The notes under the pieces were generated by a model. The model saw only the letters and a program-made list of their open reading frames with translations. It was not told the DNA's origin and made no database searches. Positions 1 through 11,175 of a DNA stretch of 64,000 bases are shown piece by piece (positions within the stretch are counted from its first letter, which is position 1; every line of letters starts with the position of its first letter). A program made the translations under genes and the position numbers. Source of the DNA: Gavia stellata. Its lineage: Eukaryota; Chordata; Aves; Gaviiformes; Gaviidae. Location of the stretch: assembly GCF_030936135.1 (NCBI RefSeq), contig NC_082613.1, forward strand, positions 7,254,001-7,318,000, given 5' to 3'.

Positions 1-461
1 TGTATATACATATATAAAAATGTATACATTACAAAGGAACTGTGATGAATAAATTTTGTTTCAAAAGTTAAGTTTCTAAGGCTTTGTTTCTCACTCCTTA
101 AGAACTAGCAACTGGGAGTGCAAGAAGGCTAGACATGCAAAAAGGCTAGACTACGCCAAATGTGGGTGGAAATTAGGACCTTATGGTGCTCATCTAGTTC
201 TGTCAATTTTAATAGATTTAGGCAGTGTCATTGGATGATACCGTACAAAGTTCTCTAACACTGATGTTTCTTTTTTTTTGTCTTTGATGTCTTAATACTT
301 GTAGGGAAATGTGTGCGCTTGATGTATGCTTATCTTTTGTGAAATGTGAAATTTTTGTGACATGAAAATTTTGACTTGAATTATCTTGTTTTCACTGCTG
401 TTTAATTTATGCTTTAATATTATGTTCCTCTACCAAATTAAGAAGTTTTATTTTATTGCAG
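1..461 (+). other. Intron of the formin-like gene (partial)
   Basis: This is the AT-rich stretch before the first recognisable exon. It ends in a pyrimidine-rich tract and a CAG acceptor just before position 462. The first 30 bases are an AT-rich TATA/TACA low-complexity stretch. I see no exon in it; earlier exons of the gene must lie to the left of the window. Confidence 0.6.
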
Positions 462-545
462 GATTTAATTCAGAAATATGAAGGGGATCTATCCCATCTG
501 TCAAAAAGATGCGATGAAATGAAGAAGCTTTATAGCAACATACTG
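462..545 (+). CDS. Penultimate coding exon of a formin-like (FH2 domain) protein, partial gene
   Basis: Seen: 84 bases (28 codons) open in one frame, with a TTTTATTGCAG acceptor before and a GTACGT donor after, phase 0 at both borders. The peptide begins DLIQKYEGDLSHLSKRCDEM and ends KKLYSNIL, which is charged and helical-looking. Joined to the exon at 4134 it reads ...LYSNIL/VKFGEPQDLDSQELFGW..., in the order expected near the end of a formin FH2 domain: a helix, then a short Y/F-G-E turn, then a phenylalanine-rich last helix ending in F-K/R-K-A. Known of the family: FH2 domains form dimers that nucleate and processively elongate actin filaments in the cytoplasm. Inference: this is the 3' end of a formin, perhaps of the FHDC/INF type, since little follows FH2. 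The upstream FH2 exons and any FH1 proline-rich part are outside the window. It could instead be another coiled-coil protein. I am fairly sure it is a coding exon, less sure of the family, and cannot name the paralogue. Confidence 0.65.
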
Positions 546-590
546 GTACGTATCATATTAAAATGCAATGAAAAGAAATCTACATTTCTT

Positions 591-613
591 TAAAAAAAAA
601 AGGGGGGGGGGGC
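591..613 (+). repeat. Low-complexity A-run followed by G-run
   Basis: A run of about 11 A is followed directly by about 10 G, then CGG. It is a simple-sequence tract inside the formin-like gene's last intron and is likely length-polymorphic. No function is implied. Confidence 0.7.
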
Positions 614-899
614 GGAGAAAGAAGTGCAAGAAGTTCCCATACTTCCACATGCTCTGTAGTTATATTGTCCGCAGAAACTGAAAAAAAAAATCACAACTAA
701 CAGTGGTGGAATATTTTGAAGGAATATCTGGCATTTGTTTTTCTTGAAGACTTACAGCCCACTTTTTAGAGGGTCTATGGCCCAAGTATCAAAAAGAAAA
801 GTAGATGTTCACCAACCTTATAAAATCAATGAGTTTAACTGTTGAATGTTTTCAACATGCTACAGAAAACATGTTATGGAAAACAACATGCTTTCCTGG

Positions 900-934
900 T
901 GCCTACCAGCAGCCGTGTCTTTGGCTGGTAGGCA
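900..934. repeat. Perfect 11-bp inverted repeat (hairpin)
   Basis: The arms TGCCTACCAGC (900-910) and GCTGGTAGGCA (924-934) are exact reverse complements around a 13-base loop, and the stem is GC-rich. It lies in the last intron of the formin-like gene and would fold in the transcript. It is too short, with too little extended pairing, to be called a microRNA precursor. Confidence 0.6.
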
Positions 935-3900
935 GCTGCAAATCTTCTGTTACTTGGGCTGAGGGTTTTTTCTAGTGACAAGCTTATAGTCCAGGGCATT
1001 GATTTAGCTACTGTTACTCGAATGTGAGAGAGACAGGGATAGAGATATTAGTAGTAGCACAGATCTAAAAATGAGCAGAGCAGAAAGGAAGCTCCATGGG
1101 CACAAGATTTCTGATAAAGAAACTGTCTGTTCTTGTTTATTCCTGTTATATTCACCCACACTTGCACTTGAGAAGCACCTAATTTTCTCAATCATTTTTT
1201 CCTCTGAACAGAAGCAACCCATCTAGGTCCAATACACTAGAAAATGTTTTTTGGGTCAGAGGGTCACACCAGAAGGAATGATAAAAGCTCCATGCTGCAA
1301 TTTTTAACAACATAGCATGTAGATTCCTCATTTAGTACAATGTTCTTGGAATGTGATAGAAATTCAGGTCTCTGCTACGGTAACAGTTTTCTCTGGCAGA
1401 ATAGTCTCACTAGGAGGGTTTAAGGAAAGGGACATATTTGCTGAAATGCAGGTCTAATCTCTGACACTGGAATAACTTCCTGGTCCTGGAATTAGGACAG
1501 CTTTAAGTGGTGGTGGTGTTTTTTTGTTTTTTCCTTTTTTTATGAGGGGGAGGGATTAGAAGTAGAGAAGTTTTACGACAGGCAAATGTTACACAGAAGA
1601 TGCAGCCAGGAAGACCTTTGGGGACCTATCTGAACAGACATTGAAGATTAGTGAGATGTTTGACCAAGGAAATTTAATTAGTAGCATTTTACTGTAAGTA
1701 ATATTGTAACAATGTGCAAGGGTTTCTTTGTGTCTCTTGCAGCCTTTCACAAATGGGAAAAATGCCCAGTGTAGGGTAACAAGCCAAATTTGTATGGGAG
1801 GACAGAGACGAAGAACTCTGTCCCCCCAAGCCTTCAAAAAAGGTTGAAGGACTGGGATAAAGCAAGAAGACAAAAAGGTGGGGAAAAAAGTGTAAATGAG
1901 AGAAATAATTGAGTTACATGAGTGGAAATGGTTGAAAAGTATTAACCAAATTTAAAAGTGGGGAGATTTGTGCTGTAAATCCTTTGGGGGGACAATTCTT
2001 ACAAGGGGTATCAAAGAATTTGACCCATTTTACCCAAAAGTCATCTTCAGAAGGAGTTAGTGTTGTGTGGCCGGTCCTGCTTGCAGAGCTGTGTCATGCC
2101 CAGTGAGTGCTGGATGTGCCCTCCTGCATGTGCATACTGTCATACTCCTTCTGCACAGACCTTGTTTCTCCCCAGCTGCCTACATTCAGCCAGGAGGCAT
2201 TACACATGTGATGCTGTGCTACAGATACATGTGTGAGGCTCTTTGCTTTCCTTTCTTATATTGTAAACTCTCATTTGAGACTCTTATTTGCATCTGAAGA
2301 CGATTTCATTTTCCGTGTAGCTGGAAGTTTCCTGAAGTTTTAACCCATCTGCTTTTTGCTGCCCCCCCCACCCCCATTCTCTAAAGTTAGGCATTTGATA
2401 TATTTCTCTCACTTAGAATGGATTTTTTTCTTCTGAATAATGTTATTGCTAGGCAGATCTTTTTGCATATTTATAAAGCAGCAAAAATGTAAAGCAAATA
2501 TAAAATAGGACGGATGATCAAAGACCAGGCTATCATCTCAACAGCACTAGGAAGGAATAGTCCAGCTTACCTGGGGCAATATCTGATCTGGAAATGTGTG
2601 GTAGGTAGCCATTGAAATTATGTTGCGTGTAAAACAAAAATCCACAGGCCTACCTTTATGATTTTATATTCTGCTTATAAAATCAATAATGACCTTGGCA
2701 TGTGACACTTCTATGGAATGAACAATAAATTGGGGGTAACTGCCTGTGGTGTAGCTGTGGGCTATCAACTTCTCACAGATGGTCATTAGCTCCAGGAAAT
2801 GCCTCTCTCATTACTGTTTAACTGATGGTACACCATGGGTGAGTGGCGAGGTGTGCCAAAGATCAAGGGCTTGGAGCACCCAGGAGGTGCAATTAGGAAC
2901 ACAACAGGCAAAACTATTAATCAGGTGTCACTGGTTAATGTTAAAGTTTTTGTGAGTGGATTATATGTAAGTAAGTGGTTTCTTTTACTGTGTTTCTGAT
3001 TTCCAGGCAGAGGATTTGCTCCTAAGAACGTTAGATGATGTCCAGATGAACATGTTTAGATAATGACAGATACCAGTCCAGACCTTTCTGTATATTTCAG
3101 TTGCAATCTGAAATACTGAAATACAACTACATTGCTGTTCAGCCTTGGCAGAGCTGTATCCTCCAATTACAGAGCAGCTCTCAATTACAGCTCAGATAAG
3201 AACCTGTAGCAACACAAGATGCCTGTTTCAACTTTTTGATGAAGCCTTTGGAGCATGTTCTCTACATTTGTTCTGCTCAATTAGAAAGCCATTGCAGGCA
3301 GAGTTATGTTCTTTAACTCATTTATCCGATTAGGGAGGAATCTTTGAAAATGATGACAATCCTCTTGAATTAAACCTTAGCAACAGATTTAATATCAAAA
3401 ATCCTTTCCTACCCTAAAACTGGAGAACCTATGTAGAAGTGGTTTTAGTTAATGCAGGAATTCCTCTCCTAGTACTGAACTTTGTAGTATGGCTGCCTTT
3501 CACCTCTTGTTTTATAGTGGAGCAGACACGATGCCAATATTGTTCACGTCTTTTTCAAAAACATTCCACCTGTTCACCTTTTTCAGGTGAAGGAAAGAAG
3601 AGAACAGGGAAAGGTGGCTTTTTTGATAAATTACTTTTTCTCACAAAAATATTTGCTTCCCTATGAATATTTTTGTTTGTTTGCAAAGCAAAATGACAGA
3701 AAAGGAAAACTTTTTGGTTTGAACATGCTGCTACCATGCCCACTGTGGAATAGAAACCATTTCCCTAATGTACGCATTTTCTTTTATGAACGGGTTCGTC
3801 TAACAAACTGCAGAACCAGGAAGCTTCATGATTTACTGATTTTTCTCCTCTTCAGCTGGAGATCTATAGTCCAGCCAGAGAGACTGACTTATACAGAAAT

Positions 3901-4133
3901 CCAGATTACTGAGGTAATTCAATGACAACTCCTGGGGCCACTTTTACTTGGGATGTTTTGGATCTCAGCTTGCTGGAGATTTTAGCCAGCTCTAAGTTGT
4001 TGTTGTATTAAAAATAACAGTGAAGAAGGTATTTAACTTTTCTCTTGCTCTTTTAATTTCATTAAGATCCTGGACATGGTTTAGATGACTTCGATATACT
4101 AATGTTAAATATTCTTCTCTTTCAAATTTACAG

Positions 4134-4238
4134 GTAAAATTTGGGGAGCCACAAGACCTAGACTCTCAGGAACTATTTGGATGGATATCTTCATTCATTA
4201 GTGAGTTTAGGAAGGCCTGTGCTGAAGTCATGCCATAA
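4134..4238 (+). CDS. Terminal coding exon of the formin-like (FH2 domain) protein, with stop
   Basis: Seen: after a TTTCAAATTTACAG acceptor, 34 codons are open in phase with the exon at 462-545, then TAA at 4236-4238. The peptide contains KFGEPQDLDSQELFGW, then an amphipathic run with F, I, S, E and F residues, ending RKACAEVMP. This resembles the last helix of FH2 domains, where a Y/F-G-(E/D) turn is followed by a phenylalanine-rich helix ending F-K/R-K-A. The protein stops about six residues after that helix, so there is no C-terminal DAD-type autoregulatory tail as in Diaphanous formins. If the family call is right, it would have to be controlled in another way. Both exons are free of stops and frameshifts and have canonical borders, which argues against a pseudogene. 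The gene lies in tandem with CBLN4, about 17 kb downstream. Confidence 0.65.
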   Translation, partial: VKFGEPQDLDSQELFGWISSFISEFRKACAEVMP

Positions 4239-4750
4239 GGACAACACATATCTTATAAAGAGGTGAGGGAAAGAGAAGTCCAGGAAACGATGTTTAAGTC
4301 AATTGGTTTGAAAGTGTCTCTACTAAGTAGCACATAGACAGTATATAGTCTGTAGAGCAGTATACCTTGATTTTAAGAGATATCAAATTTATAATGTGTA
4401 ATTTGTAAGTGGTATTTGACCTGTAGGATCACAGATCACTTATGAGTCTCTCCCTCAATTTTTCTGATGTACATGCTTTTGTACCTTGAGATGCCTGTAT
4501 ATTTAGAAAGCAGACACTTTTGACATTTTATAATTTCTCTTTTTAATCTTTTCCTTTGATACCCAGTCTTCTGACTGAGTTTTAACTATGACTTTCAATG
4601 AAAAAATTCCTGTATGGTGATCTAATTTTTAATTATCTTTGCTGTAGTTTTCTAAAAAATACTTTACAAGTTTTATAATGAAATGGGGACCGAGGAGAAT
4701 ATTTAGCAAAAATTCTTGTTTGTCTTTCTGCTATTAAAGCATTGCAGCCT
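4239..4750 (+). other. Probable 3' UTR of the formin-like gene
   Basis: About 510 AT-rich bases run from the TAA stop to the likely cleavage point just after the ATTAAA at 4733. They contain no further exon. The end is inferred from the poly(A) signal only. Confidence 0.45.
4733..4738 (+). terminator. Poly(A) signal ATTAAA of the formin-like gene
   Basis: This is the common variant hexamer ATTAAA, with a CA dinucleotide a few bases after it and a GT-rich stretch (GTGTCTGGCTGAGTGTTTT, about 4769-4787) downstream: the usual arrangement of a vertebrate cleavage site. It lies about 495 bases past the stop codon. Confidence 0.5.
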
Positions 4751-4789
4751 TAGTATGTAATGGAGAAAGTGTCTGGCTGAGTGTTTTGC

Positions 4790-7700
4790 CTTTTCTTTTC
4801 CCCCAAAGTACTACAACAAAGTAGTGCTTTTTATAGCTAATGTCATGTATTCAGGTAAAATACTATAGAAGTCAATCAATATGTGAGATTTGCATTGGCA
4901 GGAAGAGAAAAATATCAGAGAAGCAAAATAAAAACCTGTCATGAGACATCTAAGTAATGGATACTGGAGGTAATTATCCATGGTTTTCAAAAGAGAAAAT
5001 ACTTCTGTTGCATTTGTTGGCTTTAACATATTTTTAATTAGAATAATTATCTGGACCTCAAATACATGAGAAGAAAAGGAGGCCTATAAATGCAAAGACA
5101 AAATGGATGTGTTTAACATTGAGAGCAGAAAATAGTTCTACAAGATCGTTGATAAAATTTGGCTTTTTCTCTACCAGTTTCGCAAGCAGTGTTGTTTGAG
5201 AAAAAGTGTATTACCTGACTTATTTTAGGTCTGACTGCCCAGGTCTCACAGTGTTTGGGCTTTGATAGAAATGCTGAACACTCTCTCTGACTTCAGTGCT
5301 AAAAGGAGGTAGGGCTAACCATCTGAAAGTCTTAGATGCACTTACATCTAAAAATTACATTATCACAACCCTCTCTCAGCTGGCATATAAAATTTCTCTA
5401 TATCCAGCGTTTCATTTGCTGTTCCTGATGTGACCACTGCTGAACATCTAGGTATTTAGAGAAAGGTGCAGTAAAGAGCCCGGGCACCCACCACCTAGGT
5501 GCTGCGATACCTAGATTTTTAGTGCTGGTCATGTTAGATAGCAAAGGACAATCACCAGGAATAGAGAGACACTTAGACATTGTCTGAAAAGTGGAGGTAA
5601 AAGAAGCTCAAGTTTTTTTTTTTTGTCTTGGCCTCAGTACTTTAAAGGGCATCGCAGGCTGCAGTTCCTGGGAGCTTACAGCTTCTGATGTGCTCTATGT
5701 GTGCAGCACACCCCTATGTGAAAAGGCAGAAAAGCGTTCCTGCAGCCAGTCTCTCCATCACCAAAGGCAAGGGCTTCATTTCACATCAACCTCGATAAAT
5801 CTGCTGAGGGAAGGGGATGCAGCTGAACCCCTGCCCTCCATGGGTGCTCCTGTTTGGAAGCCCAATCTCTCCTGAGGGCAGGTGCACACAACTTCTGTTT
5901 CAATGAAGTGAGCAGGGATCATAAGTGCTCTTTTAAAATGATAGTTCCCATCTCTATTTTGAGGAGTCACTGAGGAAGTGGAATCCTGCCTTGAAGGATT
6001 CAAATCCTTATAAACCCCCTCTTAAAGGCGTGCTCTGGCCAAAAGCTGTGCTGAGCAGGCAGCATCTCATTCCTGGCCAGTGAGCAGTAACTCCAGGGAA
6101 ATGTCTTCAACAGGAGGGATCAGGTGTTAAGCAAAGATGATGAGCAAAGCAGCAACTGCTCTTCCAGCTTTGTGAGAAGCAAACCTGGCACCAGCTGCGA
6201 ATGCCGATGGGCCTCACTGCTTAACTTCTCTGCCTTAAATCCACCCCTCATTTTAGAGGATGTCTAAAAAGATCTTTGAGGAAGAGGCTCAACAGACTAT
6301 GTATTTAGTATGCTTAATATCATCTTCCAAGCACCTACCTATCATATGTAGGAACTGTCTTACGTGAGGTAGAGGATGCCTGAACCAGAGCTCTGCATTG
6401 CAGCAGCAGAAAAGCACCCAGTGGGTCCCCTCAGCTTTGTACCGCCAGCGCTGCTGCCATCCGTAAGCTCTTGCCTGTCTGCACTAACAAAGTGCATCAT
6501 TTTGGCTTCTCAACAGTCTTGTCAGGACTATGCTTCCAGTTAAGAACATGCAGTTATGTTTCACAGAGGCAAAAGGAACGAAATAAAAAACAAATAGCAA
6601 AATTAGTACCCCTGATACTTATTTTACAGAAAATTGTTTACAGACACAAATAAAGGGATTTAATTTTACAGAAAACATATTGGCTGTATTTGCCTCAAGT
6701 CAGCATACAGTGCATGTACGTGCACCATAAACAACACTTGCAGTTTTTGATGTGTGTCGTTACTGCTCCAAAATCCAAACCATCTTCATTTATATGTGAA
6801 TCATGTAAGATAATCCTGAATACAAGCACCATTTCCATGGTATCAAGATCCCTGCATCCCTGAACAGCATTCGTGATGGTCATGATAAGTTTAATGTTTT
6901 TCTACCATTACCTTAGCTTAGGAGTCCTGGGAAGTCTCTTTTAACTAAATAGTTTTTTCTCTTTTTTTTCATGACTCACTTTTTTCCCCTAGTCTTTTTT
7001 CTCTATTATTATATCTAACAGCTTGTACTTGTTTTATAGCTCAGCTGGCATGGCCTCTTCCAATTAAAAATATATTCTACACAGTAGTCGATATCTGTGT
7101 CTTTGTGTGAATATCCTGGAGCATTAATTTAAAAAATTAATGTCCAAATACCTTCTTGGCAAGAAGTTCTAGCCCCTTCAGAGAGCATGAAGCTTTCCTA
7201 CAGAGTGGGAGCTTACTGAGGAGACGTGTTTCAATTTTCTCAAACAAGCTATTTCTTCAGTGCCTGTGAGTTTCAGAGACCTCCTGATTTATATGTAAAA
7301 ATAAATAAATAGACCTTTTTCCCTACCTCATTCTTTTTTCCCAAGTCTTATTTTGCATAAGACTGGGTTTTTCAAGTCTCTTAGAGTCAACTGTATTACT
7401 AAGTTTTAGTGGTATAAAGGATAATAGTTGCTACGCCTCAGCATTTATTTGGAATTATATAGAAAAGCTCTAAGTCTCCATGCGGATAATGTCTCTAGAA
7501 TCCTTCCTGAGCAGCTGACAGTTTTATCCTGCAAACCTGTAGTCATAAAAGTCAAAGTGTCAGGTGAGCCTTCTGTTTGTGGAAACTAATACAATTGGGA
7601 GCGCTCCAACAAGTAGCAACCTGCAAGAACTGCAGTATTTTTACATCTGTGTTATTTGTTTCCTGACATTTGATGTATTAAGAAATATGAAACCTTAATG

Positions 7701-10700
7701 ATGATGTTATATAAGTGGTTCTGCTCAGTAAAATTAGTCACAATATTCAGTTGTGTGAAGTTAGGCTGTGGGTCAAATGCTGTACTGATTTTTCTTTCAT
7801 GACAGCTGAGCTGTGTAAGAACTGCTTGCTCCAGAAGGAAGTCGAGATCTGTTTTGAAAGTTTGTTTCCTTAACATGCACACTACTGGTAGTATGTGCAG
7901 TACTTCAGCAAGAACAGGAAAGATAATTTCTGGATCTCATATTAAACATTAGTTGTCTCTAGCAAAAATGTCCCTGAGAGAAGCCCCACACTCTGGGATT
8001 GGAGCTCCCCATAGAAATCTCTGACTTCATCCGCCTGCCCAGTGTTTATGTATTCAAATCTGCCCTGAGAAACGCTGTGAGAAATGGAGCTTGTATAGGC
8101 ATGGGTCATGGAATTGACCTGAGCTCCCAGAGGGGCTGGTGTTACATGTGTACCAGCACTCACAAGGGTTTTCCAAGAATGCACAGTTTGAAATACAAAT
8201 ATATTCCCCCAGAGGCAGAAATTTCCCAGAGTTTCCTCAAACCAAAAATGAGAAGAGCTGCGATTATCCAACACCAGAAAAAAAATAACTTCCGTAAATG
8301 GACAATTTTATCCTAGGGCAGTGGCTGAACTTTGCTTTCCAGTTTTCTGGGTTTTTTTCTTTCCTATTTGACCGGCCAGGTGACCAGGCAACACGCAGGG
8401 GTGTGCCTGCTAATTTGTATAAGTGAACAGTAAAGCAAAAATAAAAATCGTGGTTGCTTGGAAGGTGTTCTATACATAAAAGCTTTGAAGTCACTTATGT
8501 ATGCTGGTCTTCTAGTTTGAATTAATGCGTTTCAAATACAAACACCAATTGTAGGAGAAGAAAAAAATTGTGTTAGACAAAGTGCATAAAAACATGGGGT
8601 CTCTAAAAGGGAACCTGTTGGGCACTCACTGTACAACAACTAGAGCCTGCAAGTATTCTTATGCTTAAGAAGTTGCTGCTAATGATGACTCAGAAGAACC
8701 ACAAACAAATTTCAAGCTGCTCGCCTTAAAGAAGAATATATTAAAAAATTCAAACTGAGGGCTGCTTTGACGAAGTGCTGAGGTGCTCTGACTCAAACAG
8801 GGACTCAAAAAGCTCTTGGTGAGATCCTTCCCTGCATCACTCACAGAAGTTTTGCTGTGGATATTCATGGAATCAAGGTTTCATTCCGTGATGTGAAAGA
8901 CATTTTCAGACTGCCAAAATGCTCAACTATTAAGTTTTCTCAGCAAACTAAATGCAAATATTCTTTTTTTCACTGTTGCTGCTCACTACCCAAGTAGACT
9001 GTACCAAAATTTGAACTGTCTACTTTATTCCCAGAGTAACAAAGAAAGGGAGAGCCTTTTAATGAAAACTCTAACTCAGACTCATGCAGGTATGAATACT
9101 TCGTGCAAATAGGATTTTATTTAGCATAAACTTGAGTATTTCACGTCACAGCATATTACTGCAGCTGATGTGATATGTCTAAGAAGCAGACTGCGCTTTC
9201 TTGGGTATACATTGAAATGATTGCAGGGATTGCTAAATGTGCTTAAGCCTTACACTTGCTGCCTGTTTACCCAGGGATGAATTTTGCCCATTGAGAATAT
9301 TTTAGTCAAGGACAGTCAGCAGTAATTAAACAACACAAAACTACAAAGTAGGTAAATATTTCTTTAAGCTCATTTTACAAATAAGACGTTTGAAACAAAA
9401 TGTTTCAGATGCAGATTTTAAGTCTGTATGCAGTTTAAAAATCCTGCAATATGTTTTGAAACATAAATAACTGAAACACTTTTACTTGCACACGGATAAA
9501 TAACTGGTGATGTATGCTATGGAGACGTCATTTGCTCATGAGCATTGAACTAAAAAAAGAAAATAACCTCAAAGGTTATTGTTCATAAAACCATATTTAT
9601 ACCAAAATTCTTCTTGTAGCTCCTAGAAATTTTCCTGGACTAGCTCTATAGGACTTGTCCTGAAATGATGCAATTATAAATAGAAATTTGCTCGACTCAA
9701 TTTCAAAACAGGAACTTTTCTCAGCCAGTAAATAATTCCCAGATAATATACCCAGTTTCTGTCATTAATGCTTAAACTGAAGTTTGTTATTTGGAATCCT
9801 GCCATTTAAAACAATATCTGATGTCTCACTTTGTTGTCAGGAATTAAGCTGATTAGGAAAATAAAAACCAGTCAAAATCCTTTTGATTATGGATTTACTG
9901 AACTTGCCCTGCAAAAGGACAACCCGGCTGTGATGACTCTGCTCTCCAAGCTAAAGTACATCTCTGGCTGCATTTGACGAAAGAGCCATGCAGAGCCAGC
10001 CCGTGGTGTGCCGAGCTGACGGGCGCTCCTCTAGCTCTCGCAACTTCTCATTTCAAGGCACTGATTGTACCATATCTGTGCAGGTCTGCTGTGCAAAATA
10101 GACATTTCAGGGAATGAAATTTAGAAAACAGATGTGATTCATTTCAATCGCTCCCACCTCTTCCCCTTGCAGCTCTGTAAAAACCGTCAAGTGTTATTGA
10201 TCTGTGCATAGAATATGACTGTCTTGAGATTGGGACATTCAGTTGGACGGAGCAAACCTAAGTGCCAGTCAGTATTTCAAGAAATGTTGTATATTTTCAT
10301 ATTGAAAATGCGTTGGTTAAAATAAAGAACGGCCATTGGTACAGAGGCCAGAGCTCCCATCTATCGCTCTTCAAGACAAGGCTGTGGGCTATAGACTGAG
10401 GAACTAGAACCCCTAGAGCCTGGTTTCTATGAACATGGTGACTACACTTGGATTTTGGATCCAGTTCTGGGGACCAAATGCACAAAAGTTATGCAGAGCC
10501 TGTGGTTTAGGTGTGTAAATCCTTTCTATCAATTTGTCTCCCCTTTTCTGCAAGCAGGAAGGCTGTTCTGACATCCCCCTCAAAGGGCTGGAATACATAC
10601 AAAAAAATAGCTTCTGTGTTAAAGCTTTTTTATCTGAATCCTTTGAGATGCAGGTAACTGCTTATTAGCATTCATCTTGATGAACTCATCCCGCAGAAAA

Positions 10701-11049
10701 ACTTTGAGCAGCCATAGAGAAAGCTCAGCACAACGCAGTCAGTGAAATTTTGTTACCTGCTGAAAGACAGCCGATGTTTAAAGCTGAAAATCCCATAGAT
10801 TGGGATCGGCGTAATGCCGGGAAGCAGGACACTGCATGTTAAGAAATGATTTTTGGAATGGAAGTCTCAGAGAAGGACACCCTTGTCAAGTACTTTGACC
10901 TCAGAGTGATTACTGAATACTATCAATCAGCTCTTCAGATGTACTTACTGTTTGGATATTTGTTTAATTTTCTTTGTGTTTTGCCTAGTATTTCTTTTAC
11001 ATATTTTGATAGTTTCATTGGAGAGAGGAAAAAAAAAAAAGGAGTTTTA
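4790..11049. other. Intergenic DNA, no gene seen
   Basis: AT-rich spacer. Open frames here are short and have no family resemblance. Visible items are a short AATA-type simple repeat near 7298-7314 and a small palindrome CATTAATT/AATTAATG around 7120-7145. The stretch around 7990-8300 is open in overlapping frames on both strands (about 105-110 codons) but shows no domain, splice context or promoter, so I do not call it a gene. Confidence 0.5.
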
Positions 11050-11175
11050 ACAGAATCACAGAATGGTGGAGGCTAGAAGGCACCTCTGGAAGTCATCTAG
11101 TCCAAAGCAAGGTGCCCAAGACCATGCCCAGTGTGGTTTTGAGTATCTCTGATGATGGAGATCTCACAATTTGTT
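11050..11175 (-). mobile_element. CR1 LINE, 3'-end fragment
   Basis: On the plus strand the stretch begins with AGAATCACAGAATGGTGGAG and continues with GAAGGCACCTCTGGAAGTCA and TCTAGTCCAA. This is the reverse complement of the well-known 3' end of avian CR1 elements, so the element points to the minus strand. The match fades after the GTGTGGTTTTGAG...GGAGATCTCACAA part, near 11175. It is a 5'-truncated copy with no coding part left, which is typical of CR1, and is diverged enough to be old. It is the best single clue that the DNA is from a bird or close relative. Confidence 0.85.

Larger units (their letters stand above)
546..4133 (+). other. Last intron of the formin-like gene
   Basis: It runs from a GTACGT donor to a TTTACAG acceptor, about 3.6 kb, AT-rich. 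It holds an A-run followed by a G-run near 590-613, a strong inverted repeat at 900-934 and no supported exon. Two acceptor-like sites with short open stretches (near 3007 and 3856) were considered and set aside because the flanking exons already join in phase and continue the same domain. Confidence 0.55.

Noticed and set aside
3008..3062. Possible alternative terminal exon after TTTCCAG, reading AEDLLLRTLDDVQMNMFR then stop
   Set aside because: It breaks the FH2-like pattern that the 4134 exon continues, and no poly(A) signal of good quality follows. It could be an alternative ending but nothing supports it.
3856..3912. Possible exon between the two formin-like exons, after a TTCAG acceptor, reading LEIYSPARETDLYRNPDY then stop
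   Set aside because: It would end the protein before the terminal exon. The exons at 462 and 4134 already join in phase and continue the same domain pattern.
6210..6270. CACTGCTTAACTTCTCTGCC and following CTCATTTTAGAGG resembling the middle of a MIR element
   Set aside because: The match is too short and the flanks do not continue it, so it was left out of the annotation.
7942..8316. Overlapping open frames of 105-110 codons on both strands
   Set aside because: No domain, no promoter or splice signals; the mirror-image openness suggests composition or an old repeat rather than coding.
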